Made by a program: the position numbers and the translations under genes
NCBI GenBank assembly: GCA_028704435.1
Contig: JAQWFL010000013.1
Span: 17,190-81,189, forward strand
Length of the DNA: 64,000 bases
Direction: 5' to 3'
Source of the DNA: Anaerostipes sp.
GTDB taxonomy: Bacteria > Bacillota > Clostridia > Lachnospirales > Lachnospiraceae
Shown: one piece after another, positions 9,143 through 17,318 of the stretch
How positions within the stretch are numbered: position 1 is the first letter of the stretch
How the letters are laid out: every line of letters begins with the position of its first letter
The notes under the pieces: generated by a model
What the model was told of the DNA's origin: nothing
What the model saw: only the letters and a program-made list of their open reading frames with translations
Databases searched by the model: none

Positions 9143-10294
9143 ATGAAAAAAGAAGTTTTAATAAAAAAATATAATAATTACATTGTAAGTGCGTTGCTTT
9201 ATGATGGAAATATAGTAGAATTTGATGTAAAAGATACAAATGAAGTAAGTGAAATTGGAAATATATATACTGGTAAAGTAAAAAATATTGTGGCTAATAT
9301 TCAAGGAGCCTTTGTGGAAATCAAGGATAAACAGCTTTGTTTTTATCCTCTGGATGAATGCCAAAAGAGAGATAAATTAAAAATAGACGATGAAATACTT
9401 GTTCAAATTAAAAAAGATGGAACCAAAGAAAAAAAGCCTTTGGTGACAGAAAATATTGAATTAAGTGGACAATACCTGGTTTTAACAGGGAACAAAAGTT
9501 TTGTTGGAATTTCCAATAAAATTACATCTAGAAAAGTGAAACAATATCTAAAAGAGTTGTGTGCGCCTTATGTGAAAGACGAATTTGGATTTATTGTCAG
9601 AACCAGTGCTGAGAATGTATCGGAAGAAATATTGGTTGAAGAGATGAAGGCATTAACATTAAAATATGAAAAATTGATACAAAAGCTTGAATTTGTAACA
9701 CCTTTTCAATATGTTGGTTCTAGTCAGAGTGAGGAATTGAGTATGGCCTTTGATCTTTATCCAGGTCAGGTGGAACAAATTATAACAGATAATGAAGAAA
9801 TTGCTCTTTTATATGAAGAGAGTGGATATAAGGTACACATATTAAATGAGAAAGACAACTCGATCAATCGGATTTATCGAATGAAACATATATTAAGGGA
9901 GGCAATGAGCCAAAAGGTATGGCTTAAATCTGGAGGATTTCTGGTGATTCAAAAGACAGAAGCGATGTATGTGATTGATGTGAATTCTGGGAAATCCATT
10001 GGAAAAGGAAACAAAGAGAAGCATATCATTAAAATTAATCAAGAGGCAGCAAAAGAGATTGCAAGACAAATGAGACTTAGAAATATGTCGGGCATTATTA
10101 TGATTGATTTTATTGATATGAAGACAAAGGAATCAGAAAATGAATTGCTGAATATATTTTCTTCTTATGCAAAAAATGATTCAAAGAAAGTTACAGTCTT
10201 AGATATTACTCAGCTTGGAATTATGGAAGTCACCAGAAAGAAAGAAAAAGTTTCTCTCATTGAAACAAATCTTAAAAATATGTTGACAGATTAG
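9143..10294 (+). CDS. rng: Ribonuclease E/G family protein
   Basis: A protein of 383 residues of the short RNase G type, an endoribonuclease acting in rRNA maturation and mRNA decay. An S1-like RNA-binding region occupies about residues 35-115 (IGNIYTGKVKNIVANIQGAFVEI spans its start). The metal-binding aspartates lie in VIDVNSG (about 277) and MIDFIDMK (about 321). It has no C-terminal degradosome scaffold. The ATG at 9143 has the better-placed AGAGG site than the upstream GTG at 9137. It precedes rplU, as in many Clostridia. The promoter for rplU overlaps its last codons. Confidence 0.9.
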   Translation: MKKEVLIKKYNNYIVSALLYDGNIVEFDVKDTNEVSEIGNIYTGKVKNIVANIQGAFVEIKDKQLCFYPLDECQKRDKLKIDDEILVQIKKDGTKEKKPLVTENIELSGQYLVLTGNKSFVGISNKITSRKVKQYLKELCAPYVKDEFGFIVRTSAENVSEEILVEEMKALTLKYEKLIQKLEFVTPFQYVGSSQSEELSMAFDLYPGQVEQIITDNEEIALLYEESGYKVHILNEKDNSINRIYRMKHILREAMSQKVWLKSGGFLVIQKTEAMYVIDVNSGKSIGKGNKEKHIIKINQEAAKEIARQMRLRNMSGIIMIDFIDMKTKESENELLNIFSSYAKNDSKKVTVLDITQLGIMEVTRKKEKVSLIETNLKNMLTD

Positions 10295-10311
10295 GGTGAG
10301 ATTGTTATAAT
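10283..10311 (+). promoter_or_regulatory. Consensus SigA promoter for the rplU operon
   Basis: TTGACA (10283-10288), a 17-bp spacer and TATAAT (10306-10311) match the consensus exactly. It overlaps the end of the RNase G gene, giving a leader of about 75 nt. Confidence 0.85.
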
Positions 10312-10317
10312 GTTTGA

Positions 10318-10394
10318 GTATGCCGCACAGCGAGGTTTAAGTATTCGATAGGGAATCACCATAGCTGGCGAGAATTATGATAGGAGGAACTACT
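10318..10394 (+). ncRNA. Ribosomal protein L21 leader
   Basis: The 5' UTR before rplU contains the segments CCGCACAGCGAGGTTTAAG and AGCTGGCGAGAATTATGATAG. These resemble the structured L21 leader found upstream of rplU-prp-rpmA in Firmicutes, thought to give autogenous control by a ribosomal protein. Position and operon context support this; a covariance-model search would settle it. Confidence 0.65.
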
Positions 10395-10703
10395 ATGTAC
10401 GCAATTATTGCAACTGGTGGAAAACAGTACAAAGTTAGCGAAGGTGACGTAATCAAAGTTGAAAAGCTTGATGCTGAAGTTGGAGCTAAGATTACATTTG
10501 ACCAAGTTTTATTAGTTGGTGGAGATGATGTTAAAGTTGGAACACCTACTGTTGATGGAGCTAAGGTTGAAGCTAGTGTTGTTAGCGAAGGTAAAGGTAA
10601 GAAAGTTATCATTTATAAGTATAAGAGAAAAACTGGTTACCACAAGAAAAACGGTCACAGACAATTATTTACACAAGTAAAGATTGATAGTATCGTTGGT
10701 TAA
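10395..10703 (+). CDS. rplU: 50S ribosomal protein L21
   Basis: A protein of 102 residues, normal for L21. It begins [18 protein letters not shown], the family N terminus, and contains the basic segment [17 protein letters not shown] near residue 75 that contacts 23S rRNA. The ATG at 10395 follows AGGAGG; an upstream in-frame ATG (10377) lies in the leader. It is first in an rplU-prp-rpmA operon. Confidence 0.98.
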   Translation: MYAIIATGGKQYKVSEGDVIKVEKLDAEVGAKITFDQVLLVGGDDVKVGTPTVDGAKVEASVVSEGKGKKVIIYKYKRKTGYHKKNGHRQLFTQVKIDSIVG

Positions 10704-10719
10704 TTTATAGGGTAGAGTT

Positions 10720-11049
10720 ATGACAAATATAACATTCTATCAAGACCATTTAGGAGTGATTCACTCACTAAAGGCAGAGGATCATGCAGGATTTGCAGAA
10801 GAAGGACAAGATATTGTCTGTGCTGCAGTTTCGGTGCTGATCACAAATTTTGTGAATTCTTTGGAACAGCTTGCCGGTATCAAACCACAGGTTGGGATGC
10901 AGGAAGGTGAAGATGTAGAGATACATGTAGTGTTTCCAGAGGAATTAACAGATCAAGGCAAATTATTACTTGATTCATTGATTTTAGGTCTTACAGGCTT
11001 AGAGCATGAATATCAAAGTTATGTAAAAGTAATCTACGAGGAGGTGTAA
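10720..11049 (+). CDS. prp: Ribosomal-processing cysteine protease Prp
   Basis: A protein of 109 residues of the Prp (YsxB) family, which removes the N-terminal extension of ribosomal protein L27 in Firmicutes. The catalytic pair is visible as His in [10 protein letters not shown] (about residue 22) and Cys in DIVCAAVSV (about 34). It lies between rplU and rpmA as expected. The L27 encoded next has a cleavable extension, so enzyme and substrate are adjacent. It is probably essential for making functional ribosomes. Confidence 0.95.
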   Translation: MTNITFYQDHLGVIHSLKAEDHAGFAEEGQDIVCAAVSVLITNFVNSLEQLAGIKPQVGMQEGEDVEIHVVFPEELTDQGKLLLDSLILGLTGLEHEYQSYVKVIYEEV

Positions 11050-11053
11050 CAAG

Positions 11054-11335
11054 ATGATGAAAATGAACCTTCAATTATTCGCTCATAAAAAGGGAATGGG
11101 TTCTACAAAGAATGGTAGAGATTCTGAATCTAAGAGATTAGGTGCAAAAAGAGCAGATGGACAATTTGTAAAAGCTGGTAATATTCTTTACAGACAACGT
11201 GGAACTAAGATTCACCCAGGTGTTAACGTAGGACGCGGTGGAGACGATACATTATTCGCATTAGTTGACGGAGTTGTACGTTTTGAAAGAAAAGGTAGAG
11301 ATAAGAAACAATGTTCTGTACATCCAGTAGCATAA
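11054..11335 (+). CDS. rpmA: 50S ribosomal protein L27, with Prp-cleaved leader
   Basis: A 93-residue L27 at the peptidyl-transferase end of the large subunit. The N terminus carries the Firmicute extension MMKMNLQLF, followed by [15 protein letters not shown], the conserved mature start. Prp cleavage is expected after the Phe. The start follows GAGGAGG at 11040-11046; a second ATG at 11057 is also possible. It starts 4 bp after prp and is followed by a strong terminator. Confidence 0.97.
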   Translation: MMKMNLQLFAHKKGMGSTKNGRDSESKRLGAKRADGQFVKAGNILYRQRGTKIHPGVNVGRGGDDTLFALVDGVVRFERKGRDKKQCSVHPVA

Positions 11336-11378
11336 TTGCGAACTGTTTTAGATGTTAGAATAGAAACGAGTATTTTAG

Positions 11379-11408
11379 CGGCTTCAAATGCATATTTGAA
11401 GCCGTTTT
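11379..11408 (+). terminator. Rho-independent terminator after rpmA
   Basis: CGGCTTCAAAT and ATTTGAAGCCG form a perfect 11-bp stem with loop GCAT, followed by TTTT. It separates rplU-prp-rpmA from obg. Confidence 0.88.
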
Positions 11409-11437
11409 ACTTTGTATAAAAAAGGAAGGACAATATA

Positions 11438-12721
11438 ATGTTTGCAGATAGAGCCAATATATTAATTAAATCCGGAAAAGGTGGAGATGGACATGTAAGT
11501 TTTCGCCGTGAACTTTATGTGCCAAATGGTGGTCCAGATGGTGGAGATGGTGGAAGAGGTGGAGATGTTATCTTTGTTGTTGACGAAGGTATCAATACAC
11601 TTTCTGATTATCGACACAAGCGTAAGTTTAAAGCTGGAGATGGACAAGAAGGTGGAAAGAAAAAATGTCATGGTGCCAACGGTGCAGACATTATATTAAA
11701 AGTTCCTGCAGGGACAGTGATTAAGGAAAAAGAATCTGGAAAAGTAATTCTAGATATGTCAAATAAAACAGAGCCTGTTGTATTACTAAAAGGTGGAAAT
11801 GGTGGAAAAGGGAATCAGCATTATGCAACGCCTACCATGCAGGCACCAAAGTATGCGCAGCCAGGTGGAAAAGCACAAGAAATTGAAGTTGTTTTAGAAT
11901 TAAAAGTAATTGCGGATGTTGGATTAGTGGGATTTCCTAATGTAGGAAAATCAACGTTTTTATCCAGAGTTACCAATGCAAATCCTAAAATTGCAAATTA
12001 CCATTTTACAACATTGAATCCAAATCTCGGAGTTGTAGATCTTGCAGAAGGAAAAGGATTTGTTATCGCAGATATTCCTGGAATTATCGAGGGTGCCTCT
12101 GAAGGGGTAGGACTTGGATTTGAATTTTTGCGACACATTGAAAGAACAAAGGTTATGATTCATTTTGTGGATGCAGCGTCTGTAGAAGGAAGAGATCCAA
12201 TTGCAGATATTCATGCGATTAACGATGAACTAAAGGCTTATAATGAAGAAATTTTAAAGCGCCCACAAGTGATTGCAGCTAATAAAATTGATGCCATGAG
12301 TGAAGAAGATTGTGTAGCTATGGTAGAGTTGTTAGAAGATGAATTTGGAAAGGATGGAGTTAAAGTATTTCCAATTTCGGCAGTCAGCGGAAAAGGTGTA
12401 AAGGAATTGCTGTGGCATGTTCAGGGATTATTAGAAAGTTTACCTGAGGGAGCAACAGAATTTGAACAAGAATATGAATTAGAATTCCAAGGAGAAGAAG
12501 GCGGTATTATTGTAGAGAATCCAGAAGAAGGTATTTTCACAATTGAAGGACCTAAGATTGATCGAATGCTTGGTTATACAAATCTTGAATCAGAAAAGGG
12601 ATTTGATTTCTTCCAAAAATTTCTTAAGAGAAATGGAATTATTGATCAACTAAAGGAAATGGGAATCGAAGAAGGAGACACAGTAAAGGTCTACGATTTG
12701 GAATTTGATTATTATATATAG
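11438..12721 (+). CDS. obg: GTPase Obg/CgtA
   Basis: A 427-residue Obg GTPase, needed for 50S subunit assembly and linked to stress and sporulation entry. The order is the glycine-rich Obg fold (residues 1-158, with repeats such as GGPDGGDGGRGG), the G domain (GFPNVGKST near 167, DIPG near 213, NKID near 282, SAVSGKG near 314) and a C-terminal OCT domain (from about 345). The start has AAGGAAGG upstream. It heads the run obg-yhbY-nadD-yqeK-rsfS. Confidence 0.97.
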   Translation: MFADRANILIKSGKGGDGHVSFRRELYVPNGGPDGGDGGRGGDVIFVVDEGINTLSDYRHKRKFKAGDGQEGGKKKCHGANGADIILKVPAGTVIKEKESGKVILDMSNKTEPVVLLKGGNGGKGNQHYATPTMQAPKYAQPGGKAQEIEVVLELKVIADVGLVGFPNVGKSTFLSRVTNANPKIANYHFTTLNPNLGVVDLAEGKGFVIADIPGIIEGASEGVGLGFEFLRHIERTKVMIHFVDAASVEGRDPIADIHAINDELKAYNEEILKRPQVIAANKIDAMSEEDCVAMVELLEDEFGKDGVKVFPISAVSGKGVKELLWHVQGLLESLPEGATEFEQEYELEFQGEEGGIIVENPEEGIFTIEGPKIDRMLGYTNLESEKGFDFFQKFLKRNGIIDQLKEMGIEEGDTVKVYDLEFDYYI

Positions 12722-12730
12722 GAGGTTACA

Positions 12731-13021
12731 ATGACAAGTAAACAAAGAGCATATTTAAAAAGTTTGGCGATGAAGATTCAGCCTGTCTTTAATGTAGGAA
12801 AAGGAAGTCTTTCACCAGAATTAATTGAAGGAATTCGTGAGGCAATTGATGCAAGAGAACTAATTAAAATTTCGGTGTTGCAGAACTGTAATGACGATGC
12901 CAACGAATTAGCCAATATGATTGCAGAAAGAACAAGATCTCAAGTGGTACAAGTAATTGGAAAAAAGATTGTTTTATATAAAGAATCAAGAGATCACAAA
13001 AAAATTGAATTACCTAAATAA
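12731..13021 (+). CDS. yhbY: YhbY/CRM-domain RNA-binding protein
   Basis: A 96-residue single CRM (CRS1-YhbY) domain. It begins MTSKQRAYLKSLAMKIQPVFNVGKGSLSP, followed by the ARELIKISVL segment, both typical. Family members bind pre-50S particles and probably help ribosome assembly, which suits its place 9 bp after obg. The start is preceded by AGGAGG, overlapping the obg stop region. Confidence 0.94.
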   Translation: MTSKQRAYLKSLAMKIQPVFNVGKGSLSPELIEGIREAIDARELIKISVLQNCNDDANELANMIAERTRSQVVQVIGKKIVLYKESRDHKKIELPK

Positions 13022-13033
13022 TCGAGGTGTGAG

Positions 13034-13651
13034 ATGAGAAGAGTTGGAATATTAGGCGGAACCTTTAATCCAATTCATGTGGGACATTTAATTATGGGAC
13101 AGTGTGCTGGAGAGGCATTTGAATTAGAAAAAGTGCTTGTTATGCCAACAAAGAATCCAGAATACAAAGAAATCACGAAAAACGTTTCAGAAGAAGATCG
13201 CGTTCATATGATTCAGCTTGCAATTGAAGGACACCCATTTTTTGAACTTTCCCAGCTTGAATTACAAAGAGAAGGTTATACTTATACAGCAGACACATTG
13301 GAAATACTAACAAAAGAGTATTCTGATACAAGATTTTATTTTATTATGGGAGCAGATTCATTGTACCAGATTGAGTCATGGAAACATCCGGAAAAAATTT
13401 TATCCTTAGCAACAATCGTTGTTGCTTCGAGAAATGATTCTGTGCGTGCCCTAAATGATCAAATAGATTATATTCAAGGAAAATACGATGCAGAGATTTA
13501 TCATTTAGACAGTCCCAGCTTGGAAATATCATCTAATGATATTCGAAGGAGAGTTGGGGAAGGAAAAAGTATACGTTATTTTGTTCCCAAAAGAGTTCGT
13601 CAATATATAGAGGATAATCATTTGTATGAAAGAAAAAGAAATTCAAAATAA
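13034..13651 (+). CDS. nadD: Nicotinate-nucleotide adenylyltransferase
   Basis: A 205-residue NadD, which joins nicotinate mononucleotide and ATP to give deamido-NAD. The nucleotidyltransferase signature GGTFNPIHVGHL is at residues 8-19, and the second signature SSNDIRRRVGEGKS is near 167. Length is normal. Its 3' end overlaps yqeK by 26 bp, so the two are translationally linked. Confidence 0.96.
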   Translation: MRRVGILGGTFNPIHVGHLIMGQCAGEAFELEKVLVMPTKNPEYKEITKNVSEEDRVHMIQLAIEGHPFFELSQLELQREGYTYTADTLEILTKEYSDTRFYFIMGADSLYQIESWKHPEKILSLATIVVASRNDSVRALNDQIDYIQGKYDAEIYHLDSPSLEISSNDIRRRVGEGKSIRYFVPKRVRQYIEDNHLYERKRNSK

Positions 13652-14183
13652 ATTACAAAATATATTACAAAAAAATAGATATGAGCATACATTAGGTGTT
13701 GCATATACAGCTGCAGCAATGGCTATGAGTTACGATGAAGATATAGAGAAAGCTTATTTGGCTGGATTATTACATGATTGTGCAAAGGGTTACACAGTTA
13801 AGACACAGATGGAACTATGCCGTGAATATGGAATAATAATTACAGATGGTATGCTTCACAGCCCTCAAATCATTCATCAGAGTCTTGGAAGTGTTCTAGC
13901 TAACAAAGTATACCATGTGGAAGATCAAAGGATATGTGATGCGATTGGAGTGCATACAACAGGAAAACCCAATATGACATTATTAGATAAGATTATTTTT
14001 ATTTCTGATTATATTGAACCCAATCGCCCTATGATTGATGGGCTGGCAAAAGCTAGAAAGCTTGCTTTTCATAATATTGATCAATGCATGGTACATATAT
14101 TAAAGAGTACCATTGAGTATTTGAAACAATCAGGAAAGAGTTTAGATTCAAGTACCGTAGAGACATATAATTATTATAAGTAG
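13626..14183 (+). CDS. yqeK: YqeK-type HD-domain nucleotide hydrolase
   Basis: A 185-residue HD-domain protein. Metal-binding residues are visible as His in YEHTLGVA (about 20), the HD pair in LLHDCAKGY (about 55) and DKIIFISDYIEP (about 120). YqeK hydrolases cleave diadenosine tetraphosphate symmetrically. It overlaps nadD by 26 bp and precedes rsfS by 9 bp, the usual nadD-yqeK-rsfS order. Confidence 0.93.
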   Translation: MKEKEIQNKLQNILQKNRYEHTLGVAYTAAAMAMSYDEDIEKAYLAGLLHDCAKGYTVKTQMELCREYGIIITDGMLHSPQIIHQSLGSVLANKVYHVEDQRICDAIGVHTTGKPNMTLLDKIIFISDYIEPNRPMIDGLAKARKLAFHNIDQCMVHILKSTIEYLKQSGKSLDSSTVETYNYYK

Positions 14184-14192
14184 GAGAGTAGT

Positions 14193-14534
14193 ATGGAACA
14201 ATCACTTAAAATGGTAAAACTTGTTTATGATGCGTTAGATAAGAAGTTAGCCGAAGACATACAGATTATTGATATTAGAAAAGTATCAGTAATCGCAGAT
14301 TATTTTATTATTGCAACAGGGAAGAATAAAAATCATGTACAGACATTGATTGATGATTCTCAAGAGGCTCTTGAAAAAGCAGGATTCAAAATGAGAGAAA
14401 TAGAAGGATATCGAAATGGTTCGTGGGTTCTTATGGACTTTGGTGATATTGTAGTTCATATTTTTGATGAAGAAAGTCGTAATTTTTATGACTTAGAACG
14501 TATCTGGAAAGATGGTAAAGTAGTAATAATGTAA
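14193..14534 (+). CDS. rsfS: Ribosome silencing factor RsfS
   Basis: A 113-residue protein of the RsfS/YbeB family that binds L14 and blocks subunit joining in starvation. The conserved motifs DYFIIATGKNKNHVQTL (about 38-54), EGYRNGSWVLMDFGDIVVHIF (from about 70, longer than shown domains elsewhere) and the RFYDLE-like NFYDLERIW are present. AGGAG precedes the start. It ends its operon at a bidirectional terminator shared with lexA. Confidence 0.95.
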   Translation: MEQSLKMVKLVYDALDKKLAEDIQIIDIRKVSVIADYFIIATGKNKNHVQTLIDDSQEALEKAGFKMREIEGYRNGSWVLMDFGDIVVHIFDEESRNFYDLERIWKDGKVVIM

Positions 14535-14540
14535 AAAAAT

Positions 14541-14586
14541 AAAAAAGCTATTCCGTGAAAATTATTTCACAGAATAGCTTTTTTTA
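14541..14586. terminator. Bidirectional terminator between rsfS and lexA
   Basis: AAAGCTATTC and GAATAGCTTT, extended inward by GTGAAA/TTTCAC, form a long stem with A-rich and T-rich flanks. It serves convergent rsfS (+) and lexA (-). Confidence 0.88.
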
Positions 14587-15201
14587 TATCATACTGCGGT
14601 AAAGTCCAATGACTTTTCCTACAATATTTACATCTGAAACAATAATCGGTTCCATGTAGTCGTTCTCAGGCTGTAATCGGAAATGACCATCTTCCTTAAA
14701 GAATCTCTTTACGGTAACAGAATCATCAATTAATGCTACAACAATATCGTTGTTTGCAGCAGATGAAGCTTCCTCTACAATAATCATGTCTCCATCATAA
14801 ATACCAATATTAATCATACTGTCACCTTTTACATGTAACATAAAAGTAGCACGTTTTCCAATAAATTCTGGAAGTACAGGGAAATAATCTTCAATATTCT
14901 GTACAGCTAAAATAGGTTCTCCTGCAGTGACTGTTCCAATGATAGGAATATTAGTAATATCTCTTCTTGTTAAAGCAAAATCATCATCAAGAATCTCGAT
15001 GGTTCGTGGTTTTGTTGGATCCCTCTTAATATAACCCTTCTTTTCTAATGATTCTAAATGGGCATGGACGGAAGAAGTAGACTTGAGATGTACGGCACTG
15101 CAGATCTCTCGAACAGAAGGAGGAAACCCTCGCTCTAATATCTGTGACTTTATGTATTCTAATATCTCTTCTTGTTTTGTAGTTAATTCTAATTTCGACA
15201 T
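14584..15201 (-). CDS. lexA: LexA, SOS repressor
   Basis: A 205-residue LexA. Residues 1-65 form the winged-helix DNA-binding domain, with recognition helix around SVREICSAVHLKSTSSVH. The self-cleavage site is Ala93-Gly94 in TVTAGEPI. The Ser-Lys dyad is Ser128 (KGDSMINIG) and Lys165 (SVTVKRFF). It represses DNA-damage genes until RecA filaments trigger self-cleavage. The start is preceded by AAAGGAGG. LexA-type boxes lie upstream, so autoregulation is likely. Confidence 0.97.
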   Translation of the reverse strand: MSKLELTTKQEEILEYIKSQILERGFPPSVREICSAVHLKSTSSVHAHLESLEKKGYIKRDPTKPRTIEILDDDFALTRRDITNIPIIGTVTAGEPILAVQNIEDYFPVLPEFIGKRATFMLHVKGDSMINIGIYDGDMIIVEEASSAANNDIVVALIDDSVTVKRFFKEDGHFRLQPENDYMEPIIVSDVNIVGKVIGLYRSMI

Positions 15202-15226
15202 AGAAACCTCCTTTTGTATTATCTAT

Positions 15227-15254
15227 ATCATACCACATCTGAAAAAGAAAACAA
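15227..15254 (-). promoter_or_regulatory. Probable lexA promoter
   Basis: On the minus strand, TTGTTT (15249-15254), a 16-bp spacer and TATGAT (15227-15232). It lies between lexA and the first LexA-type box. Confidence 0.55.
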
Positions 15255-15260
15255 GTGTTC

Positions 15261-15339
15261 CGAACAAATTTTCGATAAAAGGTTGACAAACGAATGTTCG
15301 GGTAATATAATAAGGACATAAAGAAAAAACAAATGTTCG
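15261..15339. promoter_or_regulatory. Three LexA-type SOS boxes in the lexA/yneA intergenic region
   Basis: Against the Bacillus-type box CGAACNNNNGTTCG: CGAACAAATTTTCG (15261-15274, one mismatch), CAAACGAATGTTCG (15287-15300, one mismatch) and AAAACAAATGTTCG (15326-15339, two mismatches). The second lies inside the spacer of the yneA promoter and the third just after its start point. Both divergent genes should thus be under LexA control. Confidence 0.8.
15283..15311 (+). promoter_or_regulatory. Consensus SigA promoter of the yneA-like gene
   Basis: TTGACA (15283-15288), 17-bp spacer and TATAAT (15306-15311), an exact consensus match overlapping a LexA-type box. This gives strong expression only when LexA is removed. 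Confidence 0.85.
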
Positions 15340-15358
15340 ATTAATGGAGGTAAGGGAT

Positions 15359-15667
15359 ATGAGAATATATAAGTGTAGAATAAAACTATTTTTATTTGGT
15401 GTAGTAGTGATGATGTTTATTGTTGGGGGATTATTCATTCATGGGAATTCAGTTGTTGGAGCTGATTCAGCAAAGGAAAAGTGCTTTAAAAGTGTTCAGA
15501 TTCAAGATGGAGATACCTTGTGGTCAATAGCAAAGAAACATATGACAGATGAGTATAGCACGGTGAATGATTATGTAGAAGAAGTATGTGCAGCGAATCA
15601 TATTGGTGCTGATGATATTACAGAGGGAATGTACATTGTAATTCCCTATTATGCAGCGAAGGCCTAA
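15359..15667 (+). CDS. yneA: YneA-like SOS cell-division inhibitor with LysM domain
   Basis: A 102-residue protein with one N-terminal membrane or signal segment (about residues 7-27) and a C-terminal LysM domain: VQIQDGDTLWSIAKKH from about 45 to a terminal YIVIPYY-type strand. In Bacillus, YneA is encoded divergently from lexA and blocks septation during the SOS response. Size, topology, location and the SOS boxes all agree. The ATG at 15359 is preferred to 15344 because GGAGG lies between them. Sequence identity to YneA outside LysM is low, so the call rests on architecture and context. Confidence 0.82.
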   Translation: MRIYKCRIKLFLFGVVVMMFIVGGLFIHGNSVVGADSAKEKCFKSVQIQDGDTLWSIAKKHMTDEYSTVNDYVEEVCAANHIGADDITEGMYIVIPYYAAKA

Positions 15668-15691
15668 CTGTAATTTTTTTCATTTAAATTA

Positions 15692-15733
15692 AAAAAAGGA
15701 TGTGTAGATTTGATACATCACACATCCTTTTAT
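15692..15733. terminator. Bidirectional terminator between yneA and amidase gene
   Basis: AAAGGATGTGT and ACACATCCTTT pair around a 12-nt loop, with A-rich and T-rich flanks, between convergent genes. Confidence 0.85.
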
Positions 15734-15751
15734 ATTAATCATTTCTATATT

Positions 15752-17215
15752 TTAACGTTTGCTTGGATACGAAGAAAAAGAATTTATAATACCATTATAG
15801 ATTGCTTTTCCGTATACTGTTAAGTTTTTATTCATTGTTTTTGCCTGTGTTTTATTTGAGATAAACCCAATCTCAGTCAATGTGGAAGCTGTTTTTGTGT
15901 TTCGAAGAACAGCTAATCCTGGACGGTTTACAAGTCCACGATTCTTGAATTTTGTTGCAGATTTCACGTATCCATGAATCTTGTTTGACCAGGTATAACT
16001 TTTCAAGCCTGAAGATGATTTATATCCACTTGAATTATACAGCGTTTCTGTTCCAGTGGCAGAAGCAGAGGCGGAATTTATATGAACACTGATGAATCGG
16101 TCAGCATCTACATTATTTGCAAGTGCGGATCTTTCTGATAAAGATGGGTAGGTATCAGAGGTTCTTGTATAGTATACTTTGTAATTACTATTCTTATCAA
16201 AGTATGATTTTGCAGCCAATACAATCTTAAGTGTCATTGTCTTTTCCACGTATCCATTGCCTGTCGCTCCAGAATCAGAACCACCATGTCCAGCATCCAT
16301 AACTACAATTCGATTATAGATTTTAGTTGGTGAATCATAGTATATATAGATGTAAGAACTTGTTTCGGAAACGGCATATGCTTTGATTACATCTTTTCTT
16401 GGTCTGATGTAGATGTATGTATATCCTGAACTATATGTAACGGAATAAGATCTGAAATACTTATCTGTTTTAATTGTGTAGTTTCCTTTTGTTGCAAAGT
16501 AATTTTTATAATTACCCTTCACTTTAATGCGAAGTCTGCGGTTACCATAGTCATCTGTTGTGGTAAATGCTCCATTTCCTAAACCAGATGGTTTTTTAAT
16601 CCGAATACTGTACTTTGAACTAGATGCTTTTACTCTTGTGTTTGCACCTCCTGTATTAGAAGCAGTACTTGTGCTAGGTGTTTTAAAGTTACCTGATTGT
16701 GAAGAGCTTGACCAACTGTAAGTTAATCCTAAGTTCTTTGCAGTGAAATATCCAGGTACATAGATATAATTCTTTTTCCTGCTATAAGAATATACTCTTC
16801 TTGCTGGAGTTGGAAGCTTCGTTTTTTTACCATTTACATATGCGTATGTCTTTTCACAATACATGGTAATTTTCTTACTTCCTCGTTTCAATGTGATAGT
16901 CTTGTTTTTTGATGAATAAGAATAAGTAACACCAAGTGCTTTGTTTTTTGAATATACATAATATGCAGAGTACATGGAGGTACTTGCACGACTAAAGGAT
17001 GGTGCGTATGAGGATACGCTCTTCCCGTTGACTTTAATTCCTAGACATCTTTTATATTGAGCTTTTCCTGCAATCTTTAATTTATAATTTGTTCCTGGGA
17101 CTGCTTTTGATGCTGCTTGTACCTGTACATTTGTAGTTGTAAAACCTATAGCGGTTAATAGTGATATTGCTGTTAATAATTTTGTAATTTTTTTTCTATT
17201 TATCATATGTTTCAC
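15752..17215 (-). CDS. Secreted N-acetylmuramoyl-L-alanine amidase (Amidase_3), paralogue 1
   Basis: A 487-residue exported amidase that would cut the MurNAc-L-Ala bond in peptidoglycan. Order: signal peptide (1-35), a domain like the copper amine oxidase N-terminal region (about 45-180: IKVNGKSV, YVNGKKTKLPTPAR, YIYVPGYFTAKNLGLTYSW), an AMIN-like domain (about 195-295) and the Amidase_3 catalytic domain (about 303-487). Zinc ligands and catalytic Glu are visible: His in DAGHGGSD, Glu in YVEKTMTL, His in FISVHINS, Glu in LTEIGFI. First of three tandem paralogues, each with its own promoter. The start follows AAAGGGTG. Confidence 0.92.
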   Translation of the reverse strand: MKHMINRKKITKLLTAISLLTAIGFTTTNVQVQAASKAVPGTNYKLKIAGKAQYKRCLGIKVNGKSVSSYAPSFSRASTSMYSAYYVYSKNKALGVTYSYSSKNKTITLKRGSKKITMYCEKTYAYVNGKKTKLPTPARRVYSYSRKKNYIYVPGYFTAKNLGLTYSWSSSSQSGNFKTPSTSTASNTGGANTRVKASSSKYSIRIKKPSGLGNGAFTTTDDYGNRRLRIKVKGNYKNYFATKGNYTIKTDKYFRSYSVTYSSGYTYIYIRPRKDVIKAYAVSETSSYIYIYYDSPTKIYNRIVVMDAGHGGSDSGATGNGYVEKTMTLKIVLAAKSYFDKNSNYKVYYTRTSDTYPSLSERSALANNVDADRFISVHINSASASATGTETLYNSSGYKSSSGLKSYTWSNKIHGYVKSATKFKNRGLVNRPGLAVLRNTKTASTLTEIGFISNKTQAKTMNKNLTVYGKAIYNGIINSFSSYPSKR

Positions 17216-17230
17216 CCTTTCTATGACTCA

Positions 17231-17259
17231 ATTGTAACAGAATTGTAACAATTGAGCAA
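17231..17259 (-). promoter_or_regulatory. Promoter of amidase paralogue 1 with WalR-like box
   Basis: On the minus strand, TTGCTC (17254-17259), 17-bp spacer, TACAAT (17231-17236). A WalR-like box TGTAAC-AGAAT-TGTAAC (plus strand, 17233-17249) starts inside the -10 and fills the spacer; a larger palindrome CTCAATTGT/ACAATTGAG surrounds it. The position is more typical of repression than activation. Confidence 0.6.
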
Positions 17260-17280
17260 GGGTTTTTGTAAGAAAAAAAT

Positions 17281-17314
17281 AAGAAGCAATTCTTGTATAT
17301 TAGAATTGCTTCTT
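17281..17314 (-). terminator. Terminator of amidase paralogue 2
   Basis: AAGAAGCAATTCT and AGAATTGCTTCTT form a 13-bp stem; on the minus strand it is followed by a T-rich tail. Confidence 0.85.
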
Positions 17315-17318
17315 ATTA

